Shown: in pieces, positions 45,139-54,743 of the stretch
Position numbering within the stretch: position 1 is the stretch's first letter
How the letters are laid out: every line of letters begins with the position of its first letter
Source: Pseudomonas abietaniphila
Lineage (GTDB): Bacteria; Pseudomonadota; Gammaproteobacteria; Pseudomonadales; Pseudomonadaceae
NCBI RefSeq assembly: GCF_900100795.1
Contig: NZ_FNCO01000015.1
Location: 1 to 64,000 of the forward strand
Direction of reading: 5' to 3'
Length of the DNA stretch: 64,000 bases
Translations under genes and position numbers: made by a program
Notes under the pieces: model-generated
Told to the model about the DNA's origin: nothing
What the model saw: the letters and a program-made list of their open reading frames with translations, nothing else
Databases searched by the model: none

Positions 45139-45906
45139 ATGTCCAAAACCCAACTGTTCGACCTCGACGGCAAGATCGCCTTCGTTTCCGGCGCCAGCCG
45201 CGGCATCGGTGAGGCCATCGCCAAACTGCTCGCCCAGCAAGGCGCGCACGTGATCGTCTCCAGCCGCAAGATCGAAGGTTGCCAGCATGTCGCTGATGCG
45301 ATCATTGCCGACGGCGGCAAGGCCACGGCCATTGCCTGCCACATCGGTGAGATGGAACAGATCAGCGGCGTGTTCGCGCGCATTCGTGAAGAGTTTGGCC
45401 GGCTGGACATCCTGGTGAATAACGCCGCCACCAACCCGCAGTTCTGCAACGTCCTCGACACCGACCTCGGCGCGTTCCAGAAAACCGTCGACGTCAACAT
45501 CCGTGGCTATTTCTTCATGTCGGTGGAAGCAGGCAAGCTGATGCGCGAGCACGGCGGCGGCAGCATCATCAACGTGGCGTCGATCAATGGCGTGTCACCG
45601 GGTGTTTTCCAGGGCATCTACTCGGTGACCAAGGCGGCCGTGATCAACATGACCAAGGTCTTCGCCAAGGAGTGCGCGCAGTTCGGTATCCGCTGCAACG
45701 CCTTGCTGCCAGGCCTGACCGACACCAAGTTCGCCTCGGCGCTGGTCAGCAACGAGAAAATCCTCAACACCGCGCTGCAGCAGATTCCGCTCAAGCGCGT
45801 GGCAGCGCCGAGCGAGATGGCGGGCACGGTTTTGTATCTGGCGAGCGATGCGTCGAGCTATACGACCGGCGTGGCGCTGAATGTGGATGGCGGGTTTTTG
45901 TCCTGA
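45139..45906 (+). CDS. Short-chain dehydrogenase/reductase
   Basis: 255 residues from the ATG at 45139 (AAGGA upstream). Classical SDR: GASRGIGEAIAKLL binds the cofactor, NNAAT is the structural NNAG motif, the active site is the Ser of NVASINGV with YSVTK (Tyr, Lys), and the C-terminal VDGGF ends the Rossmann fold. Operon partner of the phosphotransferase; probably oxidises or reduces a hydroxyacyl compound. Confidence 0.9.
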   Translation: MSKTQLFDLDGKIAFVSGASRGIGEAIAKLLAQQGAHVIVSSRKIEGCQHVADAIIADGGKATAIACHIGEMEQISGVFARIREEFGRLDILVNNAATNPQFCNVLDTDLGAFQKTVDVNIRGYFFMSVEAGKLMREHGGGSIINVASINGVSPGVFQGIYSVTKAAVINMTKVFAKECAQFGIRCNALLPGLTDTKFASALVSNEKILNTALQQIPLKRVAAPSEMAGTVLYLASDASSYTTGVALNVDGGFLS

Positions 45907-46387
45907 AACTGGATTCGATAACACCGACGATTAACTGTGGGAGTGGTGTGCATTTCCACTATTCGCAGTGACGCTGATGGTTTGGTTTGTCCTAACGGCC
46001 AAACTGTTCCGCCTTCGGCGGGTTACTTGAAAACCGGAATGCCGGACCATCCCCAAGTCACCAAGAGTCCTATGCTCCTGGTTTGGCGACTCCTTCGTCG
46101 TCGTACCCTCATTCCGGCGACGCTCCGCGTGGTAACACATTCAATGACGCTCTGCGTCATCCGGGATGTGGCGCATGCGGTCAGGCGTTGCGACCCTCAA
46201 GAGGCGGACTAATACCACTGGCTTGAGAACCACAGAATCTCGCAGAGGTGTTCCAAACCTGCTCATTCGCTGACTGCCTTTCAGATTGAGGTCAATGTGA
46301 GGTTTTTCTGATGGAATAAAGATTCCATCCCACCTTCTCAGCGAATACATTTTCCGCACAACAACAACCCTTCAAGGACACGCTGTT
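45907..46387. other. Intergenic region with degenerate repeat-like sequence, no gene
   Basis: 480 bases. The part 45980-46200 contains short palindromes (TCCGCCTTCGGCGG, GACGCTCTGCGTC) and resembles decayed dispersed intergenic elements; no reading frame is supported. The right end holds the promoter and palindrome of the oxidoreductase gene. Confidence 0.4.
46310..46329. promoter_or_regulatory. Palindromic operator candidate upstream of Gfo/Idh gene
   Basis: GATGGAAT AAAG ATTCCATC, perfect eight-base arms with a 4-base centre, 58 bases before the ATG at 46388. TGGAAT..ATTCCA palindromes are used by several sugar-responsive regulators; no regulator gene is adjacent. Confidence 0.55.
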
Positions 46388-47527
46388 ATGCGCGAATCGT
46401 TTCTTCCGGATCTTGGCGTCGGCCTGATCGGTACGGGTTTCATGGGACGGGCACACGCCTTGGCTTTTCACAATGCCCGCACCACCTTCGAACTCCCGGT
46501 CAACCTCAAACTTGTCGCATTGGCGGATGCCGATGCTGGCCGAGCCGAGCAGTGTGCCCGATCCTGGGGCTTTGATCGCAGTCATGCTGACTGGCAACAG
46601 CTCATCAGCGACCCGAGCGTGCAACTGGTGGCCATCACCACGCCCAATCACCTGCACTTTCCCATGGCGATGGCCGCGCTCGAGGCGGGCAAAGCCGTGT
46701 ACTGCGAGAAACCACTCGCCGTCAGCCTCGAACAGGCGCGGGAGATGCAACGCGCGGCAAAGGCTGCCGGCGTGGTGACGCGGGTCGGTTACAACTATCA
46801 GCACAACCCGATGATTGGCCTGGCCCGGCAGATGATCGAAAGCGGCGATCTTGGGCAGATCGTCAGCTTTCAAGGCGAGTTCAGCGAGGACTTCATGGGC
46901 GATCCCCAGCAGCCCTGGTCGTGGCGCTGCGAACAGGCCCATGCCGGTGGCGCATTGGCAGACCTCGGCAGTCATCTGCTAGCCATGGCCCGCTACCTGC
47001 TGGGTGATGTCGAAGCGGTGTGCGCAGATTCCCAGACGGTTCATGCACAGCGCCCGGCCACCCACGGCAGTCAGGAGCAGCGGCCGATCGCCATCGACGA
47101 TCAGACCTACGCCCTGCTGCGCTTTGCCAACGGTGCGCGGGGCACGTTTGGCAGCAGCTGGCTCAAGCACGGCTACAAAAACCACCTCAGCTTCGAGATC
47201 AGCGGCACCAAGGGCACGCTCTCCTTCGATCAGGAACGCCTGAACGAGTTACGGCTGTATCGCGCTGGCGCACCGGGCCACGATGGTTTTCAACGGATTC
47301 TGGCGGGGCCGACGCAATCGGGCTATGCCGCCTTCTGCCCCGCGCCCGGGCATCAACTGGGTTACAACGAACTGAAGACACTGGAAGTGCATGCGTTGAT
47401 TCAGGCGCTGTGCGGACTAGGCAACGAAGGCCCCGATTTCGCCGAAGCGCTGGAGGTAGAGCGTCTGGCGACCGCGATTCGCGTGGCGGCGAAAGAGATG
47501 CGTTGGGTGAAGGTGTCGGATATTTGA
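46388..47527 (+). CDS. Gfo/Idh/MocA family oxidoreductase
   Basis: 379 residues. The N-terminal Rossmann motif is GLIGTGFMGRAHALAF, the cofactor/substrate motif is YCEKPLAVSLEQA (EKP), and the C-terminal domain has GGALADLGSHLLAMARYLLG with the conserved Asp and His. Members oxidise inositols or sugars with NAD(P). The promoter palindrome may hold a sugar-responsive regulator. A REPIN lies directly after the gene. Confidence 0.9.
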   Translation: MRESFLPDLGVGLIGTGFMGRAHALAFHNARTTFELPVNLKLVALADADAGRAEQCARSWGFDRSHADWQQLISDPSVQLVAITTPNHLHFPMAMAALEAGKAVYCEKPLAVSLEQAREMQRAAKAAGVVTRVGYNYQHNPMIGLARQMIESGDLGQIVSFQGEFSEDFMGDPQQPWSWRCEQAHAGGALADLGSHLLAMARYLLGDVEAVCADSQTVHAQRPATHGSQEQRPIAIDDQTYALLRFANGARGTFGSSWLKHGYKNHLSFEISGTKGTLSFDQERLNELRLYRAGAPGHDGFQRILAGPTQSGYAAFCPAPGHQLGYNELKTLEVHALIQALCGLGNEGPDFAEALEVERLATAIRVAAKEMRWVKVSDI

Positions 47528-47574
47528 ACCCGCCATAGCCAGCAACGCTGGCATCGGTATGGGAATGCATCCCC

Positions 47575-47666
47575 CTGTGGGAGCGAATTCATTCGCGAAT
47601 CGGTTTGATGGTCGATGCATTTCCGTCGGATGTACCGGCCTCTCGCGAATGAATTGGCTTCCACAA
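47575..47666. repeat. REPIN
   Basis: CTGTGGGAGCGAATTCATTCGCGAA.. at the left and the inverted ..TCGCGAATGAATTGGCTTCCACAA at the right, split by about 40 bases. Paired REP of the GAATTCATTCGCGA type (each half shown in part). Confidence 0.9.
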
Positions 47667-47779
47667 CTAAGGTGTTCGTCCTGACAGGTCGATTCGCCCT
47701 GCAATACGCTCCGCGTTATAGGTAGAATGCCGCGCTTCCGGGCAGCCATTCTGCCTGACTGCCCAGTAAGCCCTTATCC

Positions 47780-48559
47780 ATGCCGTTTGAACTGACCGTT
47801 GAACCCACCACGCTCGTGGTGCTCGCCCTTGTCGCTTTTGTCGCCGGCTTCATCGATGCCATTGCCGGTGGCGGAGGTCTGTTGACCACCCCTGCTCTGC
47901 TGACCGCTGGGCTGCCGCCGCACCTGGTGCTGGGCACCAACAAACTCAGCTCGACGTTTGGCTCGGCGACCGCAGGTTTTACGTTCTATCGGCGCAAACT
48001 GTTTCACCCGAAGCAGTGGACGCGCGGCCTGATTGGCACTGCGGTCGGTTCGTTGATCGGTGCAGTCGTCGCGCATTACCTGCCCGCCGAGCTTTTGAAC
48101 CAGATGCTCCCGGTCATCGTCTTCGGCTGCGGGCTCTACCTGTTGTTCGGCGGAACGCCCAAAGCACCGCTCGACAGTGACGCCCCGATCAACACCAAAT
48201 GGCAACTGCCGCAAGGGCTTGGCCTGGGCTTCTATGATGGCGTAGCAGGGCCGGGAACCGGCGCGTTCTGGACGGTGAGCACGTTGCTCATGTACCCGGT
48301 CGATCTGGTCAAGGCCAGCGGCGTGGCGCGCAGCATGAACTTCGTCAGCAACGCAGCTGCCCTGACGATATTCGCCATCAATGGGTCGGTGGACTGGGCC
48401 ATCGGCCTGTGCATGGGCTCAGCCTTGATGGTCGGCGCGTTTCTAGGCGCCAGAACGGCGATTCAGGGCGGCGCGAAGTTCATCCGCCCTGTTTTTATTA
48501 CCGTGGTGCTGGGTTTAACCGTCCGCCTGGCCTGGCAACACTGGTTCGGCGGCGCCTGA
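47780..48559 (+). CDS. TSUP-family permease (YfcA-like)
   Basis: 259 residues with about eight hydrophobic segments. The paired signature is [22 protein letters not shown] at the N-terminus and [18 protein letters not shown] in the second half, as in the YfcA subgroup of TauE/SafE proteins. Likely an exporter or importer of an organic anion or sulfur compound. Its 3-prime end overlaps the nudC end on the other strand by 45 bases. Confidence 0.88.
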   Translation: MPFELTVEPTTLVVLALVAFVAGFIDAIAGGGGLLTTPALLTAGLPPHLVLGTNKLSSTFGSATAGFTFYRRKLFHPKQWTRGLIGTAVGSLIGAVVAHYLPAELLNQMLPVIVFGCGLYLLFGGTPKAPLDSDAPINTKWQLPQGLGLGFYDGVAGPGTGAFWTVSTLLMYPVDLVKASGVARSMNFVSNAAALTIFAINGSVDWAIGLCMGSALMVGAFLGARTAIQGGAKFIRPVFITVVLGLTVRLAWQHWFGGA

Positions 48560-49363
48560 TTTCTGCGCCAGGTACAGGTCGATCAGGTAACGCGCAATGG
48601 AGCGGCTGGCCGGTAAAGGCGGCATGTCGTGAATGCTGAACCATTGCGCATCTTCGATCTCGTCCGCCTGCGGCACGATCTCGCCACTGTCGTATTCGGC
48701 ATGAAAGCCCAGCATCATCGAGTGCGGGAACGGCCAGCACTGGCTGCCCTTGTACTGGATGTTCTTGACCTTGATCTGCACTTCTTCCATGACCTCACGG
48801 CGCACGCAGTCCTCGGCGGACTCGCCCGGCTCGGCGAAGCCGGCCAGCGTGCTGTACACGCCTGGCACAAAGCGCGGCGAACGGGCCAGCAACACCTCGT
48901 CGCCACGGGTGATCAACACGATCATGCTGGGTGAGATCCGCGGGTACGAACGCAGGTCGCAGTCCTTGCAATACATCGCGCGCTCGCGCGGTACTTGCTG
49001 CATCGGCTGACCGCAACTGCCGCAGAACCGATGTTCCCGCGCCCAGGTGCTGATCTGCGCCGCATAACCCAGTTTCTGAAAAACATCCGCATCGTCGGCC
49101 AGCATGAACTGGCGCAACGTATGCCAACTCGTGCCCTCCAGCTCCACTGGGTGCCTGAGGACCTGCACGTAGACGGGCTCGCCGTCGAAATGGCCGATAC
49201 CGTGCTCGCTGATCAGCGGCAACGCCTGACGTTTGAGCCACTCGCGGGGGAACATCACCCCGTTGCCATCCCGCAGAAAACCCTGATCACTGTGGACCAC
49301 GGCCCACCCGCCCGCTGCCTGTGTGTCCAGCACAGCGGTGGTCCAACGCCTGGGGCGCGTCAT
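48515..49363 (-). CDS. nudC: NADH pyrophosphatase / RNA deNADding enzyme NudC
   Basis: 282 residues. The zinc ribbon is C114-x2-C117 (CGSCG) and C132-x2-C135 (CKDC). The Nudix box [21 protein letters not shown] lies at 175-195, preceded by the SQPWPFP-type motif seen here as [11 protein letters not shown], which is diagnostic for NudC. It hydrolyses NAD(H) and removes the NAD cap from RNA. The tail after residue 265 is short and variable. Convergent overlap with the TSUP permease. Confidence 0.94.
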   Translation of the reverse strand: MTRPRRWTTAVLDTQAAGGWAVVHSDQGFLRDGNGVMFPREWLKRQALPLISEHGIGHFDGEPVYVQVLRHPVELEGTSWHTLRQFMLADDADVFQKLGYAAQISTWAREHRFCGSCGQPMQQVPRERAMYCKDCDLRSYPRISPSMIVLITRGDEVLLARSPRFVPGVYSTLAGFAEPGESAEDCVRREVMEEVQIKVKNIQYKGSQCWPFPHSMMLGFHAEYDSGEIVPQADEIEDAQWFSIHDMPPLPASRSIARYLIDLYLAQKSGAAEPVLPGQADG

Positions 49364-49455
49364 GCAAGAACTCCTCTAGTCAGCGACCTGCACCGCCCGA
49401 GGCTCCGCACGAGAGGCTCAACGGCAACAGGCGCCGGCGAAATCGGGTTCGCCGG

Positions 49456-50268
49456 TCAATTATCGAAGACCGGCTTCTGTTTGCCCATGTGAGCAACCAT
49501 CGCCAGCTTCAGGTCCGCCGATTGCAACATGGCAGCGTTCCACGTGGCAACGTATTCGAGACCATCGTCCACACTGTGATCGCGCATATAACCGATCATG
49601 CGTTTGCTGCCGCTGATGGCGATCGGGGATTTGGCGGCGATTTCACGGGCGATCTCGAAGACGCCGTCCAGCAACTGCGGCAGATCGGCGAACGTGCGGT
49701 TGACCAAGCCGATGCGCAAAGCTTCGTCGGCCTTGACGTTACGTCCGGTGTACGCCATCTCGCGCATCATGCCGTCGCCAATCAAGCGTGGCAGTCGCTG
49801 CAGGGTGCCCACGTCGGCCGCCATGCCCATGTCGATCTCGCGAATGGAAAACAGCGCGTCGTCCGCCGCGTAGCGCATGTCGCAGGCGCTGATCAGGTCG
49901 ATGGCGCCGCCGATGCAGTAGCCCTGCACGGCGGCCAGTACCGGTTTGCTGCAACGGTCCACCACACTGAATGACGCCTGCATCTGCAGGATCTTGCGAC
50001 GCAACAACCGTGCGTTGCGACCTACATCCTTGCCAAGCTCATTGGCGATCGAGGCAAGCATCATCAGGTCAATGCCCGACGAAAAATGCTTGCCCGCACC
50101 GCTGAGCACCACGACACGCACCTCGTCCGTGTCTTCGATCCATTGAAAAATGTCGATGATCTCGCGCCAGAACGCCGCGTTCATGGCGTTGATCTTCTCC
50201 GGACGATTGATCTGCACGTGGGCGATGTGATCGGTGAGCTCGACCTTGAAAGCGCTGTAATCAGACAC
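49456..50268 (-). CDS. Delta3,5-delta2,4-dienoyl-CoA isomerase-like crotonase
   Basis: 270 residues from the GTG at 50268 (AAGGA 8 bases upstream; the frame is open further upstream without support). The oxyanion-hole segments are KHFSSGIDLMML and AVQGYCIGGAIDLI. The active-site stretch FSIREIDMGMAADVGTLQRLP carries the Glu and Asp in the positions used by ECH1-type dienoyl-CoA isomerases for fatty acids with odd-position double bonds. It stands alone on the minus strand beside nudC. Confidence 0.9.
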   Translation of the reverse strand: MSDYSAFKVELTDHIAHVQINRPEKINAMNAAFWREIIDIFQWIEDTDEVRVVVLSGAGKHFSSGIDLMMLASIANELGKDVGRNARLLRRKILQMQASFSVVDRCSKPVLAAVQGYCIGGAIDLISACDMRYAADDALFSIREIDMGMAADVGTLQRLPRLIGDGMMREMAYTGRNVKADEALRIGLVNRTFADLPQLLDGVFEIAREIAAKSPIAISGSKRMIGYMRDHSVDDGLEYVATWNAAMLQSADLKLAMVAHMGKQKPVFDN

Positions 50269-50280
50269 GGCGAGAATCCT

Positions 50281-50549
50281 TGAGGGGTCTGTAGGGAGAA
50301 ATCCATGACGCCGGACTATATCAACAGCCGATAACCGTCGCAGGCCACGGTTGTGCCATTTGCCGGACTCCAACGGGCGTTTCGTCGGGACAGATCGCAG
50401 TTTGCCACTGGAAAAACTGAACGGTTACAAATGGCTACGGTCCAGAGTGATGGCAGTGCAGAACCAGAATCTCCTGGTCATCGCCGCTGCCACGGGCAGC
50501 CGTGCAACCTTCGGCACCCACCCTTTCTCAGGTCGCAAGAGGGCGATTC
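50281..50549. other. Upstream region of the KaiC-like gene
   Basis: About 270 bases between divergent genes, containing the promoters of the dienoyl-CoA isomerase and of the KaiC-kinase operon. No further gene or repeat is visible; a short frame from 50431 is out of frame with the KaiC gene. Confidence 0.5.
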
Positions 50550-52034
50550 TTGACTACATCAAAAGCGGCAACCGGCATCGTGGGCCTGGACGACATCCTT
50601 GCGGGGGGTCTTTCACGCAGTCATGTATTTCTTCTTGAGGGAGAACCCGGAACCGGTAAGACCACCGTTGCGCTGCAGTTTCTGCTGGCGGGCGCGGCGG
50701 CGGACGAACGCTGTCTTTACATCACGCTGTCAGAAACCGAACGCGAGCTGCGCGACGGCGCCAAATCCCATGGCTGGGACCTGGGTGAACACATCCACGT
50801 GTTCGAGCTGACGCCACCTGAAGATCTGCTCAATGCGGAGCACCAGCAAAGCCTGTTGTATTCGTCGGACCTTGAACTGGGCGAAGCCACCAAACAGATT
50901 TTCGAGGTGGTTGAACGGGTCAAGCCCAAGCGAGTCATCATCGACAGCCTGTCGGAAATCCGTCTGCTGGCGCAAAGCTCGTTGCGCTATCGCCGGCAGA
51001 TCCTGGCGATCAAGCACTATTTTGCCCGCTACGACGCCACGGTGATCCTGTTGGACGACTTGACGACCGAGGCTCTGGACAAGACCGTGCACAGTGTGGC
51101 GCACGGCGTGATCCGCCTTGAAGAGTTGACGCCCACTTACGGTGCCGAGCGTCGGCGTCTGCGGGTGGTCAAGTACCGAGGGCAGAAGTACCGTGGTGGT
51201 TACCACGATTTCAACATCATGGAAGACGGTATCCACGTCTTCCCCCGCCTCGTGGCAGCCGAACACCGCAGCAGATACGAGAGCAAAACGATCAGCAGCA
51301 ACATTCCCGAGCTGGATGCGCTGCTGGGCGGCGGTATTGACAGCGGCTCCAGCACGTTGATTCTGGGCCCTGCGGGCACTGGCAAATCGTTGATCTCTCT
51401 GGTATTCGCAGCCGCGGCCGTGGCAAGGGGTGAAAAAGTCGGGCTGTTCATTTTCGATGAAGAACTGGGCTTGCTGTTCGAGCGCATGAAAAAAGTCGGC
51501 ATCGATCTGGACGCCTTGCAGCGCACCGGCAACCTGCTGATCGAGCAAGTCGACGCCGCCGAACTGTCACCGGGCGAATTTTCGCATCGCGTGCGCCGCA
51601 GTGTGGATGAGAAACACATTCGTACCGTGGTCATCGACAGCCTCAACGGTTATCAGGCGGCGATGCCGGAAGAGAACGCTCTGGTGCTGCACATGCACGA
51701 ACTGCTGCTCTACCTGAACCGTCAAGGCGCCTCGACGTTCATGACCGTGGCGCAACACGGCCTGGTCGGTGACATGCGCTCTCCCGTGGACATTACCTAC
51801 CTGGCCGACACCGTGGTGCTGTTGCGTTATTTCGAAGCGCTGGGCAAAGTGCGTCGCGCGATCTCCATCATCAAGAAACGTACGGGCACCCATGAATCGA
51901 CCATCCGTGAATACCGCATCAGTGGCACCGGTTTGAAAATCGGCGCCCCACTGGAAGCCTTTCAAGGCGTATTACGCGGCGTGCCGCATTATTCCGGCGA
52001 GAGCAATCCGCTGCTGCGGGATGAGGACGTGTGA
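50550..52034 (+). CDS. Double-domain KaiC-like RecA-superfamily ATPase
   Basis: 494 residues from the TTG at 50550 (AAGAGGG upstream); a GTG at 50502 would add 16 residues. It has two KaiC-type domains: Walker A GEPGTGKT (residues 31-38) and GPAGTGKS (273-280), with acidic pairs SETERE and FDEELG and Walker B-type VIIDSLSEIR and TVVIDSLNGY. The region equal to the KaiC phosphorylation site (S431-T432 in cyanobacteria) reads DITYLADT, that is Thr then Tyr. KaiA and KaiB genes are absent from the window. It overlaps the hybrid kinase gene by GTGA, so the two are co-translated. Confidence 0.9.
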   Translation: MTTSKAATGIVGLDDILAGGLSRSHVFLLEGEPGTGKTTVALQFLLAGAAADERCLYITLSETERELRDGAKSHGWDLGEHIHVFELTPPEDLLNAEHQQSLLYSSDLELGEATKQIFEVVERVKPKRVIIDSLSEIRLLAQSSLRYRRQILAIKHYFARYDATVILLDDLTTEALDKTVHSVAHGVIRLEELTPTYGAERRRLRVVKYRGQKYRGGYHDFNIMEDGIHVFPRLVAAEHRSRYESKTISSNIPELDALLGGGIDSGSSTLILGPAGTGKSLISLVFAAAAVARGEKVGLFIFDEELGLLFERMKKVGIDLDALQRTGNLLIEQVDAAELSPGEFSHRVRRSVDEKHIRTVVIDSLNGYQAAMPEENALVLHMHELLLYLNRQGASTFMTVAQHGLVGDMRSPVDITYLADTVVLLRYFEALGKVRRAISIIKKRTGTHESTIREYRISGTGLKIGAPLEAFQGVLRGVPHYSGESNPLLRDEDV

Positions 52035-54061
52035 GTACACCGGGACAGCTATCGGAACGCGCAGTGATCCTGGCGCCTCGCGGGAGGGACAGCCAGATTG
52101 CCTTGATGATCCTGCAGGAAGCAGGTTTCCCGGCACTCATCACCCACGACCTGGCCGGCCTGTGCAAGGAGCTCATGTCCGGCGCAGGCCTCGCCATCGT
52201 CGCGGACGAAGCCCTACGCGGGGCCGACCTTAATCCCTTGCTGAGCCTGCTGGCCAACCAGCCTGCATGGTCGGATGTGCCGATCGTGCTCCTGACCCAC
52301 CACGGCGGGCCGGAGCAGAATCCTTCCTCACGACTGGGCAAGATGCTCGGCAATGTCACCTTTCTTGAACGTCCCTTTCATCCGGCAACGCTGGTCAGCC
52401 TGGTCTCCACTGCTGTCCGGGGCCGTCGACGTCAGTACGAAGCGCGCAGCCGCATGGAAGACCTGGTCGAAGGCGAGCAGCGTCTTCAGCACGCGCTCAA
52501 GGCCGGTCGGCTGGGGTCCTGGCAACTGGAAGCCGAGTTCCTCGAACTGGCCTGTTCGGACATCAGCAAGGTCCACTTCGGGCGCAGCGAACAGACGCCC
52601 TTTACCTACCCTGAATGGCTCGAGTCGGTATTCCCCGAAGACCAGCCGCGTATGCAGTCCGCTTTGCAGCACAGCCTGGACACGGGCGATGACTTCATCA
52701 TCGAGTTTCGTAACGTGTGGGCCGACGGTTCTCTGCATTGGGTGGACGTACGTGCCCGAGCGATCCGGGCGCGCAATGGCCGGGTCAGTCTGCTGGCCGG
52801 CGTGACCTCGGACATCACGGAACGAAAACTTGCCGAAACCCAGTTGCGCCGCCTTAACGAAACCCTCGAGCAACAGGTCGAAGAGCGCACCTCGCAACTG
52901 CGGCACAACGAAGAAGTCCTGCGTCAATCGCAAAAGATGGAAGCCGTCGGGCAACTCACGGGCGGTATCGCTCACGACTTCAACAACATGCTCACCGGCA
53001 TCATTGGCAGCCTGGAATTGCTCAGGCGCCGACTGGCGCGCGGCAAAACCGAAGACCTGGACGGCCTGATCGACCTGGGTGTGACCTCCGCCAATCGCGC
53101 CGCTGCCCTCACCCATCGCTTACTGGCGTTCTCTCGACGGCAATCGCTGGATTCGAAGCCTGTGGAGATGAACGAGCTGGTCAATTCCATGGGCGAGTTG
53201 CTGCATCGCAGCGTCAACGAAAGCATTCGCCTGGACATGTGTCTGGAACCGGAGCTGTGGACGGCCGAAGCCGATCCCAACCAACTGGAAAGCGCCCTGC
53301 TCAACCTGGTGCTCAACGCCCGGGATGCCATGCCCAACGGCGGCATGCTGATGATCGAGACCTTCAATCGCAAGCTGGACCGTGACTTCACCAATGCCTA
53401 CGAGAACCTGCTGCCGGGTGATTACGTGGTGCTCAGCGTGACCGACACCGGTTCCGGCATGCCGGAGAACGTAATCAGCCGCGCGTTCGACCCGTTCTTT
53501 ACCACCAAGCCCATCGGTCAGGGGACCGGGCTCGGGTTATCGATGATCTATGGCTTTACCAAGCAGTCACACGGCCATGTGTCCATCGAAAGCCAGGTCG
53601 GGCACGGCACCACGGTGCAATTGTTTCTTCCGCGTTTCCACGGCAACAAGCAAGAAGACGAAGCCGACGCTCAGAGCCAGGAAGTCGAAGCCCGTGCAGG
53701 CGAAACCATTCTGATCGTCGAGGACGATCCTGCGGTCCGCGCCTTGGTGAGCCAGGTGCTGGGCGAGTTGGGCTATGCGTGGCTGGAAGCCGCAGACGCG
53801 GTGGGTGCAGTGCCGATCCTGGAGTCCGGTCAGCGCATCGACCTGATGATCAGTGACGTCGGCCTGCCCGGCATGAACGGGCGCCAACTGGCCGATATCG
53901 GCCGCCAGATGCGCCCGGACCTCAAGGTGCTGTTCATCACCGGCTACGCGGAGAACGCGGGCGTACGCGCAGGGTTTCTCGACACCGGCATGCAGATGAT
54001 CACCAAACCATTCGCATTCGATCAGTTGACCGCCAAGGTGCGGGAGATGATTGAGGATTGA
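52031..54061 (+). CDS. Hybrid histidine kinase with N-terminal pseudo-receiver and C-terminal receiver
   Basis: 676 residues from a GTG that overlaps the KaiC stop. Residues 1-125 look like a receiver lacking the acidic pair, hence degenerate; 155-265 are a PAS/PAC fold (SDITERKLAE is the end of a PAC motif); a short coiled coil follows; the HWE/HisKA-like H-box is GGIAHDFNNML (H315); the ATPase domain has NLVLNARDAM, DTGSGM and GTGLGLSM; residues 555-676 are an intact receiver (ILIVEDDP, ISDVGLPGMNG, TKPF). No membrane segment, so it is cytoplasmic. Paired with the KaiC-like ATPase. Confidence 0.9.
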   Translation: MSTPGQLSERAVILAPRGRDSQIALMILQEAGFPALITHDLAGLCKELMSGAGLAIVADEALRGADLNPLLSLLANQPAWSDVPIVLLTHHGGPEQNPSSRLGKMLGNVTFLERPFHPATLVSLVSTAVRGRRRQYEARSRMEDLVEGEQRLQHALKAGRLGSWQLEAEFLELACSDISKVHFGRSEQTPFTYPEWLESVFPEDQPRMQSALQHSLDTGDDFIIEFRNVWADGSLHWVDVRARAIRARNGRVSLLAGVTSDITERKLAETQLRRLNETLEQQVEERTSQLRHNEEVLRQSQKMEAVGQLTGGIAHDFNNMLTGIIGSLELLRRRLARGKTEDLDGLIDLGVTSANRAAALTHRLLAFSRRQSLDSKPVEMNELVNSMGELLHRSVNESIRLDMCLEPELWTAEADPNQLESALLNLVLNARDAMPNGGMLMIETFNRKLDRDFTNAYENLLPGDYVVLSVTDTGSGMPENVISRAFDPFFTTKPIGQGTGLGLSMIYGFTKQSHGHVSIESQVGHGTTVQLFLPRFHGNKQEDEADAQSQEVEARAGETILIVEDDPAVRALVSQVLGELGYAWLEAADAVGAVPILESGQRIDLMISDVGLPGMNGRQLADIGRQMRPDLKVLFITGYAENAGVRAGFLDTGMQMITKPFAFDQLTAKVREMIED

Positions 54062-54086
54062 GCGCTGAGGCGCTACGCGTGCCTGC

Positions 54087-54173
54087 TGTGGGAGCGAATT
54101 TATTCGCGAAGGGTCCGTACAGTCGATGACTCTCTATCGTCTGGACCCTTTTCGCAAATGAATTCGCTCCCAC
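54087..54173. repeat. REPIN
   Basis: TGTGGGAGCGAATTTATTCGCGAA.. (in part) at the left, inverted ..TTCGCAAATGAATTCGCTCCCAC at the right; about 30 bases of centre. Lies between convergent genes. Confidence 0.9.
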
Positions 54174-54198
54174 CGGGGCAGCGGCCAGGCGCGGCAAA

Positions 54199-54576
54199 CT
54201 AATTCAACAACTGCTGAATCTGCGAGTGCAAGGTGTCCATGGTGAACGGCTTGGCCAGAATCGGCGCCTTGCGCGCAATCGGGCTGCCGGACTCGACGAT
54301 TTCGGCCGGGTAACCGCTGATGAAGATCACCTTCAGCTCGGGTCGCAACTTGACCGCAGGCTCGGCGATCATCACCCCTGAGACACCGCCGGGCAGGCGG
54401 TAGTCGGTGATCATCAGGTCCAGGTGCGGTTTGGTGGCGAGGATTTCAAATGCCTGTTCGCCGTTTTCCGCCTGCAACACCCGATACCCCTCGCCCGACA
54501 AGTAGTCGGACAGCAGCATCAGAATAAGCGGCTCGTCCTCGACGATGAGTACGACATTTTCTGCATCAGAGCTCAT
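54199..54576 (-). CDS. Single-domain response regulator
   Basis: 125 residues from the ATG at 54576 (GAAGGCG upstream). Only a receiver domain: VVLIVEDEPLILML with the acidic pair, phospho-acceptor Asp in LMITDYRLPGG, the Thr/Ser and Lys of FISGYPAE and LAKPF. No output domain, so it probably shuttles phosphate to or from a kinase of this island. It is separated from the hybrid kinase gene by a REPIN and lies on the opposite strand. Confidence 0.9.
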   Translation of the reverse strand: MSSDAENVVLIVEDEPLILMLLSDYLSGEGYRVLQAENGEQAFEILATKPHLDLMITDYRLPGGVSGVMIAEPAVKLRPELKVIFISGYPAEIVESGSPIARKAPILAKPFTMDTLHSQIQQLLN

Positions 54577-54743
54577 TGGAACGCCTTCGATCTTGTAGAT
54601 AGCTGCCATTACGACCATGGGCCGCGCTGGAGGTTGCGCAGAAAAATCAGTTATTTATCTTAATGGTCTTGAGTGCCCGGCGCCGGTGACAGAAAACCTG
54701 ACCTGCACCGCTCTGGCCCGTACCTGCAGGGCCAGGAACGCCC

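Noticed and set aside
44038-45552. 504-codon minus-strand frame across the APH-type kinase and SDR
   Set aside because: Antisense to two genes with intact active sites.
50550-52034. A complete circadian clock
   Set aside because: Only a KaiC-like protein is present; no KaiA or KaiB in the window.
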